Made by a program: the position numbers and the translations under genes. From Malaya genurostris (Eukaryota > Arthropoda > Insecta > Diptera > Culicidae): a stretch of 64,000 bases of DNA. The notes beneath the pieces were generated by a model. It did no database searches. It was not told the origin of the DNA and saw only the letters and a list, made by a program, of their open reading frames with translations. The DNA lies in the NCBI RefSeq assembly GCF_030247185.1, contig NC_080570.1, forward strand, positions 125,397,650-125,461,649. Direction: 5' to 3'. Positions 53,586 through 64,000 of the stretch are shown in pieces (the first letter of the stretch is position 1; every line of letters begins with the position of its first letter).

Positions 53586-56500
53586 CGAGCTTGCATGACA
53601 CAAGATCAGAGCATACCAATTAAAGCTTCAAAACGGTTTATGGCACTTTTTGTCTTGCTGTCAAGCAACAACCTACCTCTAGCATGCTACGCGTAAGACT
53701 AAAACGTTAGCTATAATTTTGCTTATATTTATAGATTCGCGTGCTTCCAACAGCTTCACTTTTGCTTCGATTGACCAATCAGAGCGATGCTTTCCCTTTG
53801 ATATATCGTTTACTCCTTCAAAACCATCGTCTATGGCAGGGAAGTCCGATATGCCGGCGATTTTTAGCAGACAAAACAGGACACTGCTCGCTACTAATCA
53901 AAATTTCAATCATATACAATTGAAAATACGTGGCTTGATACATTCAAATCGAATCTTAGAAATATTTCCAATCAAATAATGCAAGAATATTAATAATTGA
54001 TACAAAATATACTGAGCTGTAAGTGTTTAAAACCTGACCACATTTCTACTTGTATTTTTCCATGAGTTTCTGATTAGCACCCCTATATAGAAAATAAAGA
54101 TGTTTTCCACATCAAAACTTCCAGTAGTTTGAAATATCCAAAAACAACTCAAAGTTGAAGTTTTCTAAAATGGTATGAACGCGCCTTATTTTGGTACTGA
54201 ATTTCAGCTTAATGTTCGTTCATACGAAACAGTTTAGAACACTTAGATTTTAAATGATTTGTGGTTATTTTTTACTACTGAAAATTGTATTATAAATTGA
54301 TGATTATATTTTTCAATAATATGAGAAAAAATTATGTTGCTGCGTTAAATACAAGTGATTTTCGCGATTAACTTCAACACATTCTTGTACAGGGTGAATT
54401 TAGTAAAGTAAAACGTATTCACGTGACTTGAGTGTATCCTATGTCAAATATACAATTGCGTTCAGATGGCTAAAGTATTCAAATGACAATTTTTCATCGG
54501 AAACTTGAAGTTTTTCAAATTCTTTAAATGATGTTAGCTTATACGTCTTCATCATAAAACAGCCACTAATCAAATAATCGTCAATAGTTTTGAATAATAA
54601 TAAATTTAAATTGAAAATATTAGAACGTTTTTCCGATTTTATTTTTCCGGTTTGGTTTGTGATACTGAAGACATGTACAAAGTTTCATCCTAATCTGGTC
54701 AAGTACCACCTTTCCTGTTGATAATTAATGGAACTGTTCATTAGGTATGTATTTTCTTATGCCCAGATTGTATAAAAGTATCGAACTGAATTAAATGTTA
54801 TGGTAAAATTCAATCACTAAGTGCTTCATGACCCACAAAACTATGTAAAAGTTTATCATTATTTATTCTGTATAGTTTCCATGTAAAACGATGAATGAAG
54901 ATTTTCTCACTTTTGAGTAAAAATGCTTCAATTTTGCGTAAAAACCAGGAATAGGCAGTGTCTGAAAAATGGTTTAGCCAATTTTCGCAAGCGTTTCGTC
55001 AATTAACAGGTCCTATGGTACGGTCGAATTATTTTCGAATTCACTCGGATTCGATTTCCCGATCCAGAGTTAATAAGAGTTGAAAATTTCAAACAAAATG
55101 ACTCTAACAAACTGGTCTCAAAATATATCAAATTTGTTCATTTTGCAAGTTGACGGCCGAACAAAATTGCTCGGTCTTCGATTTTCAGTTCCATGAGCAC
55201 CGGAAGTAGGGATCAAAAATCTCGGAACCAGGCTAATATGAAAATAAAATCTTCTCAAGGGTGAAATTAACGACGCAGTAGCATTCGCGTGATTGGTTCC
55301 AAAAGACCTATGCTTCAGAGTCGAAACGTGAGATTAGGATTCACATATATATTAAGAGTAACTGGTAGAATTTCACAGGAATAATTTAGCGTGCAAAAAC
55401 AATGGCTTACCGAGTCCGATCCATTGCACGCGATTGGACATACTACACATTGGAAGAAAGCAACTGGATGGATGACACCCACCGGGCAAAGTAGCAATCA
55501 AATCTCGTTTTATGGTCCACGATCACCAATAAAACTCATCTGAATATTTATTTCCTTGAACCCACGTACCGGAAGCGCTCGGTCAGCATTCAATTATTGT
55601 TTTATCTTCGTTTTCTTTCCTCTTTTTTTCACCGGATTTGAATCGGCATTATGCGCAGACAAATAGCGAACGGTATTTTGCTTTGTTCGTGATATGAATA
55701 TATTATTGAAGGTTTCGGTTTTCGAGAAGCGTCCGAAGGACGGAAATTTGAGTAATGCGAAAACTATATTTGCAACCCGAAAGTAGACGAAAATTTTATT
55801 TCTCGGGTAGATAATTTAACATGGAACCATTTCATAACGGTTTAGAGGTCCCCGACTGGAATCATCCAGCGAGTACAGTTTAGTATGCACCTATTTGCTG
55901 CGAGTATACGCATGATTGTGCGTGAGAGTTTAGAAATCTGAATTTTTGAATGATTACGGTGACAGAGATTAGTTTCTATCATAGTATCAAACCAGTGCAA
56001 TGTCGTAAATCAAATCTCTTCAAATGTAAATTTACTGAAGCAGGATTCATACGACGAAGAATTCTCGATGACTTTTGTCCTGCAATGTTATCACAATGCT
56101 CCTGAGAATGACATATGATTTCAGTATGATTTATTTAATAAATTGATGCCTTAGAAATGAAGCATCTTCGTCCGTGAAGAGCGAGAACAGCTTTTATTAC
56201 TCCGATGACAGACAGGATAACCAGTAGGAACTAGGACACAAATCTCCTGCCAGCACGTTCCTGAACCGTGCCGGGAGCAGGACGAAGCAATCAATTGCAC
56301 TCACTGAACTTTTCTCTGCCTTTCATCATAATGACATACAATTTGATGTGTGTGCCCACTTTCGGCTATCCTTTCAACCCCGAAACCCCCTTGGGAATAG
56401 ATTTCCACAACTGGCTGACTGGTTGGCACATATGGCATTGTTCTGCTGTTTAAAGTGCAAATTTGTAGTCGGTACTCGTCGAGAACGGCGAAAGGCCAGC

Positions 56501-57590
56501 AGAAATATTACAAGCCTGGTAGCTTCTATAAACTGGGTTATCTCCGACTACCGACCAGAAGCAGCAAAACTTGGCAGAGAGCTATCTTATCAGTGCTGGG
56601 AAATCTTCGTTTCCTCCCCCTACGTGCCTTACGTCTCACGTTCCGCATTCCGAATTAGACTAACTCTGCCACAGTCATAAAATCTAAGCAATATGCAACA
56701 TTCGGACTTTGGGTCTGGCCCCGGTCGGTCGAGCAGGACAGCAGCGGCAACCGACATGAGAAGAAAATCAGAAACAGATGTGATAATTTAATAAAAGCTT
56801 CGAGTTGGAAAGTAAATTTGAGCATGCTGCCGCCGTAGCTCCCCAGTCTTCTGGTTGGTGGATCGAATTTCAACGTAGAACATGCTCGTATGCTGAACTA
56901 CTGGGAGATTGTCGAAGAACTATAGTCACATGCACACACACCCAATGGCAAGGAGTACGAGGGGTTTCGGTCATTGGTGGTGCGGACAGTGAATGTCCCC
57001 CCATCCCATTTTATTTTCACCATTCGGTTTTGCATGCAAATCCATTGGCAGAGCTGCTCATGCCGGAGGAGACGACTGCGCGCTGTCTATGCAATATAAA
57101 TGTGTAATTCAATTAAAGAGATAGATATTTTATGACTCGCAATTACGTACATTTGTGTCCGGTTTTATTAGCAGCGGATACACGTCGATTCCACAAGAAT
57201 GAACCGGCAAATAATGTGAAGGAGCAGGAACGTCGCTTAATTACCAACATACATTTGCGCGAGGCTGTTTAGGAGGATAACAACAGACACTATTTATTAT
57301 AATTAGATGAGGTTAGATTCCGTATGATCAGACGGAATTGATTGGTTCCGTGGAATAGCACACAACTAATAGAATTTGGAAGCAAGCACAATAGATACAG
57401 TAACAATCATGAGAAAATTGATAGCACAATAAATAGTTATAAAACAACAAAATTCAAATTAACCAAAATCCAAAATATTGTATCTCGAAATAAGTTTACA
57501 GTGTTTTGCAAAAGATGGCGCCACCAATAGATTCTACGGTAGGATTGACAGAACTCTTGAGTTATATTGAAATCATGGGCATTTATCTAC
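53586..57590. other. Long interval without recognised genes or complete elements
   Basis: AT-rich to 55550, with diffuse repeat-family words near 54960-55260; GC-richer and single-copy-looking at 55550-57110. Frames up to 110 codons (for example 56348-56680) show no recognisable motif. It could contain host regulatory or intronic DNA. Confidence 0.45.
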
Positions 57591-57772
57591 AACAGTAATT
57601 CCCAATTTGGTCCCTACAGCCAGCCCACTGGTGGGCGTTAGCTAATTTTCAGTGGATAGTACACTCAAAATCGTTAACAGGTGGGCATTGAGTCGAAGAT
57701 AGTGGGCTTCGATACTTTCAAATCTTTCGGAAAAAGGCCCTGAGTAAAATGTTTTCATGACAAATTTATATA

Positions 57773-58727
57773 AGGAGTTTATCGATAAGTAGGTAGCAAC
57801 GTTCAAACAGTTATTACTCTGAAATGGCTTAATTTTTTGCAGTGTGTTTTGCGGTGACATGTTTGTTCACATATCAATAACAGCTACGCAGTCGATCGTT
57901 TTCGGTACGGTTTATTTATTGATGAGTCGAATTGATCCGGAAACGCGAAAGAAAATTCTGCACACTTGGTTCTCAAAAAGTGCTGTCACGTACAACGAAA
58001 TTGCAAAACGGGTGAAAGTGCACCACACCAGTGTCAAAAATACTATCGAGAAGTTCGGTAAGATCCTTTCCATGAAGGATTTGCCCCGATCCGGTAGGTA
58101 AACGGGTCCCAGCTAGCCCGGCCGGGACTTGAAAGTGGTTCAGTACATCAAGAAAAACCCATCGGCGTCGATGCGGGATTTGGCCAAGCAGTTCAACACC
58201 AGCATCGGGATGATTCAACGGATCAAAGTTCGGAACTCCCTGAAAACGTACAAGAAACAGAAGTTGCCGAAAAAGTCCCTGATACAGCAAGTTCAAGCCA
58301 AAACAAGAGCGCGAAAACTGTATAACCGGATTCTACAGAATAAAGACGGATGCATTCTGATCGAGAACGAAACTTACGCCAAGGAAGACTCTCGAGCGCT
58401 GCCCGGACCGCAATATTATACGAAATCGGTGTACCAGGACCTGGACGTCGCTGACACCACGGTGGCGATGGAAAAGTTTGAGCAGAAGGTGTTGGTCTGG
58501 CAAGCAATTTGTACCTGTGGTTTGCGGTCGTCGATTTTCTTCACGAAGGGCACAATTAACGACAAGGTGTACGAGGAAGAATGTTTGAAGAAGAGAATGC
58601 TGCCATTGTACAGAAAGCATAAGGCTCCTCCTCTCTTCTGGCCGGATTTGGCTTCAGTTCACTACGCCAACTCCGTTCTACAGGTAGTCAAAAAATAATG
58701 TACAATACGTGAAAAGGACATCAACAT
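57773..58727 (+). mobile_element. Truncated Tc1/mariner element, ITmD37E family
   Basis: The left end aggagtttatcgataagtag after TA (57771-57772) resembles the ends of the 2795 element. The transposase is lost after GACATCAACATT near 58727, where the NPPNCPQLRPIE motif should follow, and no right end is present. A small MITE lies 30 bp downstream. Confidence 0.75.
57922..58727 (+). pseudogene. DD37E transposase, truncated and mutated
   Basis: MSRIDPETRKKILHTWF starts at 57922. The first HTH reads VHHTSVKNTIEKFGKILSMK, then two in-frame stops follow (58099-58101 and 58114-58116). The second part has MRDLAKQFNTSIGMIQRIKV, ENETYAKED (the first catalytic Asp is Asn here), LPGPQYYTKSVYQ and FWPDLASVHYANSVLQ (second Asp kept). 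A stop follows VVKK at 58696-58698, and the catalytic Glu region is missing. Sequence is closest to the 2795 copy, more distant from the 18609 copy. Confidence 0.88.
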
Positions 58728-58755
58728 TGGTGAAATAAAAATGAGTGTAAATAGC

Positions 58756-58912
58756 GGCCCTTACACGAGTCATTAAAACTGTCATTACTAAAAAATTATA
58801 TCATTTTAATGAACGTGTATGGTGCAGTAATGACGAGTTTTCTATCAAATTTGAAATACATCATTACTTAGTCATCATTAAAAATGATAAAAATAATTCT
58901 CGTGTAAGGGCT
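58756..58912. mobile_element. Small MITE, ~157 bp
   Basis: The ends ggcccttacacgagtcatta and, inverted, ctcgtgtaagggc enclose AT-rich sequence with further inverted words (tcattactaa, attactta). A possible target duplication aatag flanks it, but this is uncertain. Confidence 0.6.
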
Positions 58913-58984
58913 GTTAATAGTTTCAATGTTTCATTAGAAATTCATGTCATATCTATATTTCAAATTGAATTAACCTTACCTAAC

Positions 58985-61900
58985 AGCTATAGGCCTGGGG
59001 TGTCCTTTACTGTATCAAGCATACGTCTCCACATGACTCGGTCCATGGCTGCTCGTTGCCAGCCACTCAAGGCACGGATGCTTCTGCGATCACCCTCCAC
59101 TTGATCGATCCACCTTGCTCGCTGCGCTCCTCTTTTTCTTGTACCAGTCGGATTAGATTCAAAAACCATTTTCACCGGGCTGTCGTCCGACATCCTCCTA
59201 GCAGCTGTTGCAATTCGTGATTCATACGCCGTCTCCACGTTCCGTCTTCCATCTGCACTCCGCCATAGATGGTCCTCAGTATCTTTCTTTCGAAAATACT
59301 GAGGGCGCGTTGATCCTCTGCCAACATAGTCCAGGTCTCGTGGCCACAGAGAACAACCGGTCTAATGAGCGTTTTGTAGATGGTCAATTTCGTGCGGTGG
59401 CATATTTTTCTCGATCGGAGGGTTTTTCTGAGTCCAAAAGTACGCACGATTCCCTGCCAAAATACGTCTATGAATTTCTCTGCTGGTGTCATTATCGGCG
59501 GTCATCAGTGAGCCCAAATACACGAACTCGTCAACCACCTCGATATCGTCACCGTCTATCAATATTCGTGGTGGGAGGCGTAGTGTTTCTTCTCTAGAAC
59601 CTCTTCCTCACATGAATTTTGTTTTCGACACATTTATGGCCAGGCCGATACGCCTAGCTTCAGCTTTCAGTCCGATGTAGGTTTCCATCATCATCTCAAG
59701 GTTACGTGTCACAATATCAATATCGTCAGCGAAGCCAAAAAGTTGTACGGACTTTCGGAAGATCGTGCCATTCGTGTCGATCCTCGCTCTTCGAATCACA
59801 CCTTCCAGGGCAATATTGAACAAGATACAAGAAAGTCCATCACCTTGACGTAGCCCTCTCCGAGATTCGAAGGAACTCGAGAGCGTTCCAGATACTCGGA
59901 CGTAGCACATCACTTTATCCATCGTTGCTTTGACCAATCGCGTCAGTTTATCCGGGAAACCGTATTCGTGAATTATCTGCCATAGCTGTTCTCGATCGGT
60001 TGTGTCGTATGCCGCTTTGAAGTTAATGAATAGGTGATGCGTGGGTACGTTGTATTCACGACACTTCTGGAGTACTTATCTTATCGCGAATATGTGATCC
60101 GTAGTGGCGCGGACTCCAGTAAATCCCGCTTGGTACGGCCCTACGAATTCCTTAGCTATTGGTGATAGACGACGAGAGGGGAGGGGAGTACCTTGTAGGC
60201 GGCGTTCAGCAATGTGATTGCGCGGTAATTGCAACATTCTAACTTATCGCCCTTTTTGTAGATGGGACATACCACCCCATCCATCCATTCCTGCGGTAGA
60301 ATCTCCTCCTCCCAAATCCTAGAAATCATCCAGTGCAGCGCTCTAACCAGTGCCTCTCCTCCATGTTTGAGCAGCTCGCCTGGCAACTGGTCATTGCCCG
60401 CGGCTTTGTTGTTCCTCAGCTTGCCAATCTCCTCACTTATCTCCGACAGATCAGGGGCAGGGAATCTGTCGTCGGCTGAGCGTGCACCCAGATTGATTCC
60501 TGTACCGTTCTCTATATCTTGTGCTTCGCCATTCAGATGCTCGTCATAGTACTGCTTCCACCTGTCGATCACCTCACGTTCGTTCGTGAGAAGGTTACCA
60601 CTGGTATCTCTGCACATTTCGGCCTGTGGCGTGTAGCCTCTACGTGAGCGGTTCACTTTCTCATAGAACTTCCGTGTGTTATTTGCGCGATACAGCTGTT
60701 CCATCGCTTCGCGATCTTGGTCTTCCTGGTGGTGCTTCTTCTTCCGGAAAACCGTGTTCTGTCTGTTCCGCGCCTGTCTGTATCGTTCCTCGTTCGCTCT
60801 AGTGCGGTGTTGCAGCATCCTCGCCCTTGCTGCATTCTTCTCTTCGACCAACTGCTGACATTCGCCGTCAAACCAGTCATTTCCTCGATTCGATAACCTC
60901 GTACCTAGAACGGTTGCAGCAGTGCTACTCACGGCGGACCATATTCTCCAGCCGTCTTCAAGAGTCGCCGCGCCAAGCTGCTCTTCCGTTGGTAGCACTA
61001 GTTCCAGTTGTTGCGCGTATTCCTCTGCAGTACGAATGCTACGTAGCTGCTCGAGATTGAGTCCCGGCGTTCCTGTGCGACGAGTGTTGTGCACCGTCGA
61101 TAGTTTTGAGCGCATACAAACCGCGACAAGGTAGTGGTCAGAATCAATGTTGGCACTGCGGTAAGTGCGGACATTGATGACGACGGAGCAGAATCGCCCG
61201 TCGATGAGAACGTGGTCGATTTGATTTTCCGTATGTTGATCAGGTGATCTTCAGGTGGCTTTGTGGATATTTGCAGGCTGCAAAGTTTACGCATCGTTGA
61301 CCGTTGTCGTTTGTTACCGCGTGCAGGCTTTCCAGCCCGATCACGGGTCTGTACATTGCCTCCCGGCCTACCTGAGCATTCATGTCGCCGATGACGAGTT
61401 TTACATTCCGCCGTGGGCAGCTGTCGTAGGTTTGTTCCAGCTGCGCGTAGAATGCTTCCTTCTCGTCATCTGGTCTCGTCTCATGTGGGCAGTGCACGTT
61501 GATGATGCTGTAATTGAAGAAACGGCCCTTGATCTTCAATACGCACATTCTATCACTGATTGGCTGCCACCCAATCACGCGCTGGCGCATCTTGCCCAAC
61601 ACTACGAATCCCGTTCCTAGAACGTTGGTTGTGCCACAGCTCTGGTAGAAGGTAGCCGCTCGACGCCCACTTTACCACACCTTCTGTCCCGTCCAACAAA
61701 GTTCCTGCAGTGCTACGACATCGAAGCCGCGGATTTGAAGCTCATCATGCAGCATTCGATCGTATCCTGGGAAGCCAAGCGATTTGCAGTTCCATGTGCC
61801 AAGCTTCCAATCGTAGTCCTTATTTCGTCGCGTAGGTCTTTGCCGATTATTCCGAGTCGTATTTATATCCTGATTATTCGTAACAAGTGTTTTCCGGGCG

Positions 61901-62235
61901 GCTTGTTAGGCCTGCACCAACCTCCTGTCTTGCCGGAGGGCCATCGTGTCAGCACTGTTTAACTGACCCCACACTGACACAAGGACGGTAATTAGCCGCT
62001 TCTAACATGGAGAACAGACGCTGTTTCGAGCCGCCCCAACATGGGGAACAGACGCTCGGGTAGGCTCGCTCTCTGTAAAGAGAAAGCAAGCCCCCCATTC
62101 CCTGTGGGCATACGACCAAGGTCCCACCGGGGTTGGTTACCCGATCTTTCCTATGGTTACTCGTACCCCAGCCGGCACCGCGGGGAGGTAGGGTTTGGAG
62201 CTACTGAACAAGAGGCTAAGAACCACATTGGGGCC
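58985..62235 (-). mobile_element. RTE-clade LINE, about 3.25 kb, decayed
   Basis: On the reverse strand: a 5' leader (about 62235-61910), endonuclease, reverse transcriptase and a short 3' end just after the ORF stop at 58987. There is no RNase H. The RGLRQGDGLSC and FGFADDIDIV boxes, and the YKKGDKLECCNYRAITLLNA block, are typical of RTE/BovB-type elements, which include JAM1 of Aedes. The target duplication was not found. Confidence 0.85.
58987..61905 (-). pseudogene. RTE LINE ORF: endonuclease and reverse transcriptase, broken
   Basis: Endonuclease: LGTWNCKSLGFPGYDRML (about 61830), DVVALQELCWTGQ, then a stop. Then IINVHCPHETRPDDEKEAFY, KLVIGDMNAQVG (near 61400) and, after frameshifts, NQIDHVLIDGRF and ANIDSDHYLV near 61170-61130. 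Reverse transcriptase: GKLRNNKAAGNDQLPGELLK, DGVVCPIYKKGDKL, then a frameshift near 60190. Motif A reads FINFKAAYDT where the catalytic Asp is expected, so it is mutated to Asn (about 60035). RRGLRQGDGLSCILFNIALE and FGFADDIDIVTRN (near 59730) follow. The C-terminus ends ARWIDQVEGDRRSIRALSGW and a stop at 58987. Inactive. Confidence 0.87.
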
Positions 62236-62444
62236 TAAATTGCGCATTGTCCAGTGGTTTACCAACAAGAAATATGAACGATTACGGAAACGAACTACAG
62301 GAATAACAGAAAAAAGAGTTTTATATCATAAGAAATTTCTAGTAAATTTTCAAATATTTACTCCTGTTACCAAAATATTGGAAGGGCATGGCCACTCCAA
62401 TAAATCTTTTGGAAGGACAAAAAGTGCTTAAAGTTTTATCTGGA

Positions 62445-62670
62445 AGATCTATAGTAGAACTGAAACTGGAAAAAACGCATCTCCGTATTTATTCGAACAG
62501 TTCTACTGTCAAATTTAAAACTGGTATCGTTCTTTTTTTTGTATTTTTGAAACACGAGTAAATCACTGCTGGCCCCAGCAGTTTTTCTTGTTATAAAATC
62601 CAGATTTAAATTTTAAAACTGACATAAATTATGCATTTGTTCTAGATACTGCTGAATATGCCCTTACAAG
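62445..62670 (+). repeat. Dispersed repeat family, copy 3
   Basis: It shares ctgtcaaatttaaaactggt, gaaacacgagtaaatcactg, gacataaattatgcatttgt and the end gctgaatatgccctta with copies at 6107-6360 and 50195-50480. Confidence 0.7.
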
Positions 62671-62779
62671 CGCACAGTTTCTTTCTCAGCGAGTCAATTT
62701 TATTTATATTCACGTCAATCCGGTTTTTTTTCTGACATTACCCACCCAGCTTTTTGCTTTTTTCATATGCAAATGCAAT

Positions 62780-63215
62780 CACTATGTAAATCGACTTTAG
62801 AACCGAGGACCGGAGGGCCGAGTGTCATATACCATTCGACTCCATTTTCGAGTACGCAAAATGTCTATGTATGTAACAAAAATGTGCACTCGATTTTATA
62901 GGAGATGCCGGAACCCATTTCCACAAACATAGATACATATGAATGGTCTCTTAGTCCCTTAGTCTGATATTGCATTTCTGGTCTGGATAGTTGATAACCA
63001 AATACAATGATTTTGGGTATTCCCGGTCCCGGAAGAACCAGAAAAAATCGTCGTGTTCTCCAAACTGTTAATCACTCCAATTTCTCAGAAACAGCTGTAC
63101 TGCTTTCCACAAACTTAGATTCAAATGAAAAGTGTTATGTTTTCACAACATGATGTAGAATTCTATTCAGATTTGGCTTCCGGTTTCGAAAATACAAAAT
63201 GAAGAGTGTGTTATA
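62780..63215 (+). repeat. Dispersed mosquito repeat
   Basis: Family box ggagggccgagtgtcatata, then ccattcgactcc, followed by gagtacgcaaaatgtctatg and, at 63115, ttagattcaaatgaa. It lacks the microsatellite seen in the 21178 and 39986 copies. Confidence 0.65.
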
Positions 63216-63239
63216 ATATAATTATAATTATAATATATA

Positions 63240-64000
63240 ACAGATCGGCTGAAAAGTTTGTATCGTTTCTATGAGAGGGCGCCACTAGAATTAAATCCAT
63301 ACCATTTTCAGTTAGTACCAACCTTCAAAAGATACGTGTATAAATTTGACAGCTCTCTGATTATTAGTTTGTGAGATATTGCATTTTGAGTGAAGCTACT
63401 TTTGTTATTGTGAAAAAAATGGAAAAAAAGGAATTTCGTGTGTTGATGAAACACTACTTTTTGATGAAAAACAGTGCCGCCGATACCAAAAAATGGCTTG
63501 ATGAGTGTTATCCAGACTCTGCACCGGGCGAAGCAACAATTCGTAAGTGGTTTGCAAAATTTAGTACTGGTCATATGAGCACCGAAGACGATGAACGCAG
63601 TGGACGTCCAAAAGAGGCTGTTATCGATGAAAACGTGAAAAAATCCACAAAATGATTTTCAATAACCGTAAAGTGAAGTTGATCGAGATAGCTGACACCC
63701 TAAAGATATCAAAGGAACGTGTTGGACATATTATTCATGAATATTTGGATATGAGAAAGCTTTGTGCGAAATGGGTGCCGCGTGAACTCACAATCGTTCA
63801 AAAACAACAACGAATTGATGATTCTGAGCAGTGTTTGGAGCTGTTATATCGGAATAAAACCGATTTTTTTCGTCGATATATAACAATGGACGAAACATGG
63901 CTCCATCACTTCACTCCGGAGTCCAATCGACAGTCAGCTGAGTGGACTGCACGCGATGAACCGAACCCAAAGCGTGGAAAGACTTAACAATCGGCCGGTA
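63240..64000 (+). mobile_element. Mariner (DD34D) element, cut by the window edge
   Basis: The left end acagatcggctgaaaagttt follows a TA at 63238-63239 in a TA-rich run. The transposase begins 180 bp inside. The right part, including the second and third catalytic residues, lies beyond 64000. Confidence 0.8.
63419..64000 (+). pseudogene. Mariner transposase, one frameshift and one stop, partial
   Basis: The ATG at 63419 starts MEKKEFRVLMKHYFLMKNSA. The N-terminal HTH domain is complete, with WLDECYPDSAPGEATIRKWF and DDERSGRPKEAVIDENVKK. One base is missing in the A-run at about 63637-63642, shifting the frame. It is then restored as MIFNNRKVKLIEIADTLKIS, WVPRELTIVQKQQR and MDETWLHHFTPESNRQSAEW (first catalytic Asp near 63890). 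A CAA-to-TAA type stop lies at 63985-63987 after KRGKT. The rest is outside the window. This copy is much younger than the mariner remnant at 6650-7400. Confidence 0.88.

Noticed and set aside
56268..57107. Frames of 61-110 codons in single-copy-looking DNA
   Set aside because: No motif, no splice-consistent chain of exons, and the frames overlap; not enough to call a gene.

Overview
The window looks like gene-poor, repeat-packed nuclear DNA from an insect, most likely a culicine mosquito (Aedes-like). This is inferred from the mix of elements: three ITmD37E transposons, RNase H-bearing LINEs of the I and LOA type, an RTE LINE, and many hAT and CAC-ended miniature elements. I found no convincing intact host protein gene, no tRNA or rRNA and no CRISPR array. 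Nearly every long reading frame belongs to a transposable element, and most are broken.

Layout. 1-8800: a TA-flanked inverted-repeat element carrying a copy of its neighbouring repeat, an ITmD37E copy, two kinds of hairpin repeat, a mariner remnant, a LINE 3' end and a palindromic MITE. 8801-11595: mostly single-copy-looking sequence. 11608-18330: a 5'-truncated LINE split by a 3.8 kb hAT-like insertion; both target-site duplications are readable, so the order of events is clear. 18609-19896: a second ITmD37E, reverse strand. 21650-24249: a TIR element hosting a hAT MITE and a DD41D mariner. 24371-26303: a Helentron-like element. 26358-27269: a CAC-ended element that has captured a piece of an MBT-domain gene. 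28540-33740: a degenerate TTCTTGAA-rich array broken by two TIR elements with clear target duplications.

33741-36150 is again without recognisable genes. 36980-39190 is a decayed LOA-type LINE (reverse strand). 40149-40290 is a pure (AC)71 tract. 41634-49448 is the best preserved element: a full-length 7.8 kb I-clade-like LINE, reverse strand, with 472-codon ORF1, 1414-codon ORF2, a TAA-rich tail and an 11-bp target duplication, sitting inside a 536-bp CAC-ended MITE. 50931-51731 is another CAC-ended element holding an unidentified 172-codon frame. 52429-53572 is an ORF1-only retroelement with a 13-bp target duplication, comparable in plan to mammalian half-LINEs. 57773-58727 is a third, truncated ITmD37E, 58985-62235 an RTE LINE (reverse strand) with a damaged catalytic site, and 63240-64000 a mariner running off the window.

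The genes do not form pathways. The autonomous-type elements (I-like LINE, Tc1/mariners, RTE) encode, or once encoded, the enzymes for their own movement; the MITEs and the ORF1-only element lack such enzymes and would depend on relatives elsewhere. The most unusual items are the ORF1-only retroelement, the MBT gene capture, the 172-codon passenger frame and the AUG-less ORF2 of the I-like LINE.
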